From Aspidapion aeneum (lineage: Eukaryota; Arthropoda; Insecta; Coleoptera; Brentidae), in assembly GCA_963576565.1 (NCBI GenBank), contig OY755039.1, positions 141,181,369 to 141,245,368 on the forward strand: 64,000 bases of DNA. Direction: 5' to 3'. A program made the translations under genes and the position numbers. The notes below the pieces were generated by a model. It was not told the DNA's origin and searched no databases. It saw only the letters and a program-made list of their open reading frames with translations. Positions 58,030-64,000 of the stretch are shown here, piece after piece (positions within the stretch are counted from its first letter, which is position 1; each line of letters opens with the position of its first letter).

Positions 58030-58440
58030 AGTTTTTTCCACCAAATATAGGCAATCTTCTTGATGATCCTTCATTTCGAATTTCTGTATCACTGCGAATT
58101 GGAGAACCTGTTATTGAACCACACGATTGCATTTGCGGCAAAAAAGTTAATAAATATGGTCTGCATGGACTATGCTGCAACAAGAATGCAGGTCGTTGGG
58201 CAAGACACGGGTTACTGAAAGATATAATCAAACGTGCACCAAATTCTGTCGACATTCCAGCTGTACTTGAACCACAGAATATTTGTGGTAGTGACGGAAA
58301 ACGTGTTGACGGATTAACTTTATTCCCATGGAAGAAAGGTAAAGCACTCTTGTGGGATGCTACCTGTTGGGAAACATTGGCTAAATCTGAGGGCACGGCA
58401 GTGCCTCGCCAAGTTCGCGCGCCGTAACCATCTTTTCTTG
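58030..58440 (+). mobile_element. Retroelement-associated nuclease-like C-terminal domain, partial
   Basis: The coherent part of this + strand frame starts at NIGNLLDDPSFRISVSLRIG. It contains a cysteine/histidine cluster (HDCICGKKV, HGLCCNKNAG, WARH) and then DGKRVDGLTLFPWKKGKALL with WDATC. I recognise this pattern as a domain repeatedly found next to reverse transcriptases in invertebrate mobile elements. The D-x-D/WDATC spacing suggests a PD-(D/E)XK-type nuclease, but that is inference. The frame ends at VPRQVRAP with TAA. No reverse transcriptase is visible beside it, so this is a fragment. The first 35 residues of the long open frame are MITE sequence. Confidence 0.6.
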
Positions 58441-58599
58441 AAACATTTCAGCCGATATTTGACCTACCTAAAACTCTACTTCGGAATGAGCTACGAATCT
58501 CAAATGAACCAAGTTTCATGGAATTCCATAAAGTATTAAAGTAGTTACGAAATTTCAAAAAACGTCGAAATTGCCACTCACTCACTCAGGTATAGATCA

Positions 58600-59265
58600 T
58601 CAATATTCTACTGTACTTCCAAATATGCTACAAAGCTGAAATTTGGCAGACTGATAGAAATTATGACCAAACCCCTGGAAAAAATCAAAAAACCCCAAAA
58701 TTTTAATTTACTCCCCTCCCCTATACATTTAAAGTTATGTAAAAGTAGCATCGCCCACTTCCAGAAATGCTAGAGAGTTGAGCTTTGGCAGACTGATAGA
58801 AACTATGATGAAACTATAGGAAAAAATCAAAAAACTCCAAAATTTTAATTTACTCCCCTCCCCTATACATTTAAAGTTATGTAAAAGTAGCATTGCCCAC
58901 TTCCAGAAATGCTAGAGAGTTGAGCATTGGAATGCTGATAGAAATTATGATAAAACCATGGGAAAAAATTTAAAAAGTCCAATATTTTCATTTACTCTCC
59001 TCCCCTATAAATGTAAAGTTATGTAAAAGTAACATTACACACACCAGAAACGCTAGAGAGTTGAGCATTGGAAGACTGATAGGAACTATGATAAAACTAT
59101 AGGACAAAATTTAAAAACATAATTTATTTCCCTCCCCTATACATGTAAAGTTATGTAAAAGTAACATTGTGCACTTTCGGAAACGCTAGAGAGCTGAGCT
59201 TTGGAAGGCTGATAGGAACTACGATAAAACCATGGAAAAAAATTTAAAAACCTCAAAAATTTAAG
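58600..59265. repeat. Tandem repeat of about 140 bp, 4-5 copies
   Basis: Each unit has 'gctagagagttgagc', 'agactgatagaaa', 'aaaaaatcaaaaaa' and 'cccctcccctatacat', then 'aaagttatgtaaaagta'. Copies begin near 58620, 58765, 58910, 59045 and 59185. It lies inside the insertion that splits MITE M1. Confidence 0.88.
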
Positions 59266-59269
59266 TAAG

Positions 59270-60110
59270 ACATTGCAAAAGTTTTGAACAATATTCCGCA
59301 TATTTTACTACTTTAAAAATTAAGTATTATCCAAATCCTTTAAAAAAGAAGTGAAATCAAATAAAACATTCCATGTAAAAAAAGCCAAGTACGCGAAAAT
59401 GGCATTCCGTAAAAAGAATTGAGATAAAAGTAAAGCCAAGTTCTCCAATACAAATTTCAAAATGAAAGGTTCTTACTAGTTTGGAAATATTTTTCTAACA
59501 ATAACAATGTAAAAAACTAAATAAAAATAAATAAAATAAAGGTAAAAATCCACATTAAAATACACTCACACATATACACCCTCACACCTTTTGAGAAAAC
59601 AATAAAATTATAAGAAATTTATTAAATATTTTGTTCAAAAATTATCAAAATTAATAAACAATAAAACTGCAAATTGCTTCATTAAACAACAAATCGGTCT
59701 GGCAATTCAACGCGGCAACGCAGCTTCAATTCTAGGAACAATCCCAGACGATACTGGTTTAGAGGAAATTTTGTATTGTTGATGTTTCCTTTTTTTTTTT
59801 TTGTTTTTTTTTTAGTTTTACAATTTTATTTATTTCTTTGATTTTATTATTAATTTTATCAATTGTTATACATTTATTATACCTTGTTTTAAGTGAATAA
59901 AATTATATTTAATAAATCAGTCTAATATAAGAAAAAGCGCTATATTTTCTTGCAAAGTTTATTTTTGAAGTATACATATAATATAATAGGAAATCATTGA
60001 TTGGTGGGACTTAACAAGTGATGAAACAATTTATTTAAACGAAAAAGTTGTAATAAAATATGCGAAAACCGTTAATACCAAAAGAATAATTTTGAGACTT
60101 GGCACCTTCA
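59270..60110. other. AT-rich stretch without a gene
   Basis: Simple A/T-rich sequence with no exon or clear repeat end. Confidence 0.5.
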
Positions 60111-60519
60111 TCCACTTGGATCTTCAATTGTCAAATAATGTAGTGACGTAACGGAGTATGTTCCAAAACCTCCAAAACTGTCGCATGCGCAGTAACAGAA
60201 ATCCTGTCTACTCGAAAAAGGAACATTAAGAATTACATGGGGGTTCTGTCTTCATCGCGGGATGTATGGGTATGTCTCCGTATTTATGCTCTAACGTAAT
60301 TGGGTATGCCCTGTATTAATTTTATATTTTATTTATTAACGGTCAATGCCATTTAACAGTTTTGAATTAAAAATAAAGTACAATAATACTAAATCTAAAT
60401 ATCTATGTTTACATTAAAAATTTAAAGGAAAATATGTTACATGGAAAACTTAGATAATCAAGGAGATTTTCCTAACTACAAAATTAGATACAATTCAGAT
60501 TGCTAGATGTTATGTGTTT

Positions 60520-61830
60520 TGTTTTATGATGTCTGCCAATGTATCCAAAAGCTGTGCACGGAATCGTGATAGTGGACAAAAGAAGTCCAAGGAAGGGTTA
60601 TGGTTAGCCAAAGATACTGATCTGGAGATAAATGAGTGACGACCGTAGTTGGTTCTATGAAAAGATTCATGAAATGTTTGTGTTCTTCTAGTGTTGACTG
60701 CAGGTAGTGGAGACCAATAGAAGAGGTGAGAAAAGGGCAGTCTACCAGAGAATTGAGAATTTTAAAAAGATTGAGAAGATCATGCTGGCTACGCCTGTTG
60801 TGCAATGTTAAAAGATTCAAAGAGTCGAGCATAGATGAGTAGTCAAATGCTATGTTTGGAAAAAATCTAAAATGAATATGGTGTAGGAATTTTCTCTGCA
60901 CTCTCTCAATTCGGCTTATGTGGTTAGCATACTGCGGACTCCACACGGATGTGGCATACTCTAGTTGGCTTCTAACAAAGCAACAATAAAGTATTTTGAT
61001 CGCCTGAAAAGTTTGAAGTCTGGCGTGACTCTCTTGACAAAACCCAGCATTCTGAGAGATTTGGTGATTACTAAGTCTATATGCGGGATAAAAGTAAGTT
61101 TGCTGTCGAGAGCCACTCCAAGATCCCTTATACTGTCCACCATGGAGAGTGATGTACCTTAAATGTTATAATTAAAGTCAATTGTTATTAGTCGACGCGA
61201 GAATCTAATCACATAACATTTAGAGATATTGATATGCATTTCATTTCTTTGGCTCCAGTCAACAAACCTGTTTAGGTCCTCCTGCAGTGCAACACAGTCA
61301 TTTAGGCTGTTTATAATTTTAAAGTCTTTTAAGTCGTCTGTGAATTCTAGGAAGTCGCTGTTTTTAAAGCATGATGCAATATTGTTTATTGATAAATTAA
61401 AGAGAAGAGGTGCCAGGTGAGAGCCTTGAGGGACACCTGAAGGCACATCAATCTCCCTGGTATCCATTCACCCTAACAATTTGAATACGATCAGATATAA
61501 AGCTCTTGACCCACGAAAGCATGGGCCCATTGACTCCAAGAGATTTGAGGGCATTTATGGTTATGTTGTGTGGAAGTTTGTCAAAGGCCTTGGAGAAGTC
61601 AGTGCCTCCAGCAAGGTGTGGGTGTAAGTTAACAGATTTAACTCAGTGTTACGACTTGAACAGAACCCATATTGATTTTCAATTATTAATGATGATAAGC
61701 AAGAGTTAAGATATTTGTAAACTAATTTTTCGAATACCTTTGGGTCTGTAATTTTTTATGTTGGATTTATCACCAGTTTTGTGAATTGGTATAACAAAGC
61801 TTGTTTTCCAGAAGACAGGAAAGTAACCAT
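60520..61830 (-). mobile_element. Non-LTR retrotransposon (Jockey/CR1-like) reverse transcriptase fragment
   Basis: The - strand encodes, in order, a region near 61600-61480 with NALKSLGVNGPMLSWVKSFI, then VPSGVPQGSHLAPLLFNLSI at 61440. A decayed catalytic box follows (FTDDLKDF, normally ADD), then MVDSIRDLGVALDSKLTF and the thumb and C-terminal part VWSPQYANHISRIERVQRKF. Frames shift at about 61470, 61160 and 60950. It is a dead fragment in an intron of the WD40-like gene. Confidence 0.85.
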
Positions 61831-62326
61831 TATTGTTCTAAGGTATTTGTGTTTTAATTATTCATAAGGCAGTACATTTACTCCTATTTGTTTTTTAAAT
61901 TTTAACGCATAATTTGTTTTTTAACTTTATTACATGAGATCAAAAACTCAAACCCAAAACAAAATCACTTGCGACCTTTAAACTAACGGGTGCAGTAATT
62001 TACTATAACTCATGTTCTTGATTGGTTATGGTTTACCACTTCTTAAAATGAAAAAAATAATACTCCTATCTTTGTTTTACAGCCATCTGAAAAAAATTAT
62101 TTTGAAAAAAGAACGGAACATGGAGAAACATGATGAAAAATTGATTTGATTGAATTGATTTTAGTCAAAATTAATTTTTATTTTTTGTACAGTTACAGCA
62201 AGTTCTGCTAGCCTAAAAAAAATTATAAAAATACATGGAACCACTCAAAAATTTTTTTACGGAACCAGAAAGTGCATAGTTACATGAAATTTCTTATTTT
62301 GAAAATGACCGATAATTGTTACTTAC

Positions 62327-62446
62327 ATTCTAAAAATGTCAGCTTTGTCAGTCGCACCGCTACGAATTGGTTTTCGTAGATGGGTTTGTAGTGTTTATTG
62401 AAAATTCGGAGTCTGCCGTCCTCACTACCCACTGCAATATAGTTAC
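62327..62446 (-). CDS. WD40-like protein, first visible exon
   Basis: This exon has 120 bp on the - strand, between a tttttttttag acceptor and a gtaagt donor. It encodes NYIAVGSEDGRLRIFN, a classic WD40 beta-strand pattern (glycine-serine-x-aspartate-glycine, then an aromatic-asparagine end), followed by KHYKPIYENQF. It begins with two bases and ends with one base, and that one base joins the two leading bases of the next exon to make a tyrosine codon. The start of the gene lies beyond the window. The protein is probably an intracellular scaffold with a beta-propeller, but I do not recognise the family member. Confidence 0.75.
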
Positions 62447-62449
62447 CTA

Positions 62450-64000
62450 AAAAAAATTGTACAGGATGTTATGGATTAACAAAAAAAAATAATTCTTTAA
62501 AAACGAAAATCTGTGGAGGCAAAACCTCAAAGGGTAAAAGCTGACTTAAAATGTGTACATATATTGCCAATAATTCCATGTAAATCTTGGGGTAATGCCA
62601 AGAAAATTGCAAATGTATTGCCAGAAAAAAAATGTTTTAAAAAGTTTTTGTTAAAAATATTGTTTTTTAGAACAAACAAGTGAAATAATCACTTGGACCA
62701 CAGGGAAACATAACCATTATATTATAAAGTATAATTTGCCGTTAATTATTCTAAATGTGCATTAACATTTTTTTTGGATAAATCCATTATTTATTTATAT
62801 AAAGTTAGTAGAACACCATATTTATTTTTATTAAAACGGCCACGGCAAATTTTTTGACTTTAAAACTAATTTAGGAATACTTAACGGCAAATTGTGCACT
62901 AATTTTGTTTTAGAGTAATCCAATATTTCTCTGGGTGTTCTGTCAACTTTATACCGGGTGGGCCAAAAAAAAACAATTTTTTTTCACTATAACTTTTGAA
63001 CTATACAATCGATTTTAATGGGACAAACTGCGGTTGGCAGAGAATTAATCAGAGTTCTAACTTAATATATTTTTTGTTCGCCATGTCAAAATCCAAGATG
63101 GTGGACGAAATTAAACTGTACCATTCAGATGCTAGTTTATTCTTGTGTTGCGAACATGTTTTAATTATTTTTTTTAACTGGTAAAAAAGCTGCATTCTTG
63201 CCACGAAAAACAAGGTAAGAATTAGCAAAATCGGTTCAGTAGTTTTAAAATTAATATTATTGTTTTAACCATTGTTTTGCATATTATATGATTGCCTTGC
63301 CAATCATGTCTGCATTTATTTCCTTTATTACTAAACCGATTTTAGTGAAATTAAAAAATCATGGTGAGAATGCTTTAAAGATTGTAAACAAAATTTTCCG
63401 TCAGCTTAGAATTTAAGATGACGGACAGAATCATATCTCATGCAATGAAATCATATAATCTGTATAACAAAATGAAATTTTTTAAGAACCACTTCACCGA
63501 TTTTAGTACTTTGTACCTTGTTAAGAGGGAGAAAAGTAGCGCTTTTCTTTAAATTAAAAAAAACTAAAAAAATTTCTGAAAATAAAAATAAAGTTGCCTC
63601 TTCTTAACTTTTAAGATAAATTTCTACCTCATTGTGCGGGGGAAAATTAGTGCTTTTCTATAAATTAAAATAAAAACTAAAACGTTTTCAGATAATAAGA
63701 ATAAACACGCAATTTTGAAGATCATGATCTTTAAAAAGCAATCAATTCTCACCCGGATGGTTTTTATTTCATTAAAATCGGTTCAGTAGGAATGAATTTA
63801 TAAGACATACATAATTGGCAAGGCAATCGTATAATATTCAAGAGAAAAATTTTTTAGAACCACTGAACCGATTTTGCTGACTTGTACCTTGTTGTGCGTG
63901 GCAAGAATACAGCTTTTTTACTGATTTAAATCAATAATTAAAATATGTTGGCAACACAAGAATAAACGAGCATCTTTGAAGGCTACAATTTAATTTCGTC
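62450..64000. other. Intron sequence with decayed repeats
   Basis: taccgggtgggccaaaaa at 62953 marks a MITE-like end. Several blocks with 'aaccgattttagtg', 'ttgtaccttgtt' and 'gtggcaagaat' recur in both orientations between 63180 and 63920. No exon seen. Confidence 0.5.

Larger units (their letters stand above)
57795..60320. mobile_element. MITE family M1, copy 3, split by a 2.1-kb insertion
   Basis: 57795-58000 matches the left half of M1 and 60125-60320 the right half (gtgacgtaacggagtatgtt, ctctaacgtaattgggtat). Between them lies foreign sequence with a nuclease-like frame and a tandem repeat. Confidence 0.8.

Noticed and set aside
57950..58396. - strand open frame of 148 codons
   Set aside because: It is the antisense shadow of the nuclease-like + strand frame, whose motifs are coherent.

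Overview
This window looks like nuclear DNA from an insect with an expanded, AT-rich, repeat-laden genome. A beetle is plausible but not proven. The evidence is GT-AG spliced genes with long introns, several mariner relics, Penelope-like and non-LTR retroelements, and many inverted-repeat elements that end in ACAGGGTGT. I found no bacterial gene organisation, rRNA or CRISPR array.

Two host genes are visible and converge. On the + strand, five phase-compatible exons (8338-8409, 9586-9668, 11014-11110, 19455-19610, 22500-22805) encode the C-terminal 237 residues of a Goliath-family RING-H2 E3 ubiquitin ligase. Its signal peptide, PA domain and membrane segment must lie upstream of the window. 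On the - strand, five exons (62327-62446, 56921-57050, 49695-50017, 45380-45573, 42766-42947) join in perfect phase into about 372 codons of a WD40-like beta-propeller protein that I cannot name. A sixth, possibly terminal exon lies at 40153-40348. The start of this gene lies beyond 64000.

The rest is intron or intergenic DNA built from nested transposons. From left to right these are: an RTE-type LINE split by a 613-bp MITE (1-990); a Jockey-like LINE broken by a 1.24-kb DNA element and by a second LINE with an 11-bp target duplication (1444-5940); a SINE-rich stretch and a LINE fragment close to exon 2 of the RING gene; an inverted-repeat element carrying a LINE and a MITE (12.85-14.79 kb); a mariner (15.0-16.0 kb); a 945-bp near-perfect palindrome (16.8-17.8 kb); an inverted repeat pair and a Penelope-like element around RING exon 4; a zone of MITEs and fold-backs (23-44 kb); a second mariner (44.1-45.4 kb); the exon-derived tandem array (46.8-50.0 kb); another long inverted-repeat element (50.1-52.0 kb); a third mariner holding a further element that itself holds a 700-bp palindrome (52.1-54.8 kb); a second Penelope-like element inside an AAGTAC satellite (55-56.4 kb); a MITE split by a nuclease-bearing insertion (57.8-60.3 kb); and a LINE (60.5-61.8 kb).

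The most unusual structure is at 46.8-50.0 kb. One internal exon of the WD40-like gene has been amplified, with part of its flanking intron, into eight tandem copies. The two outermost copies resemble the functional exon, and the six between them alternate between two variants, forming a dimeric higher-order repeat. The copies keep the reading frame but lack the splice acceptor.
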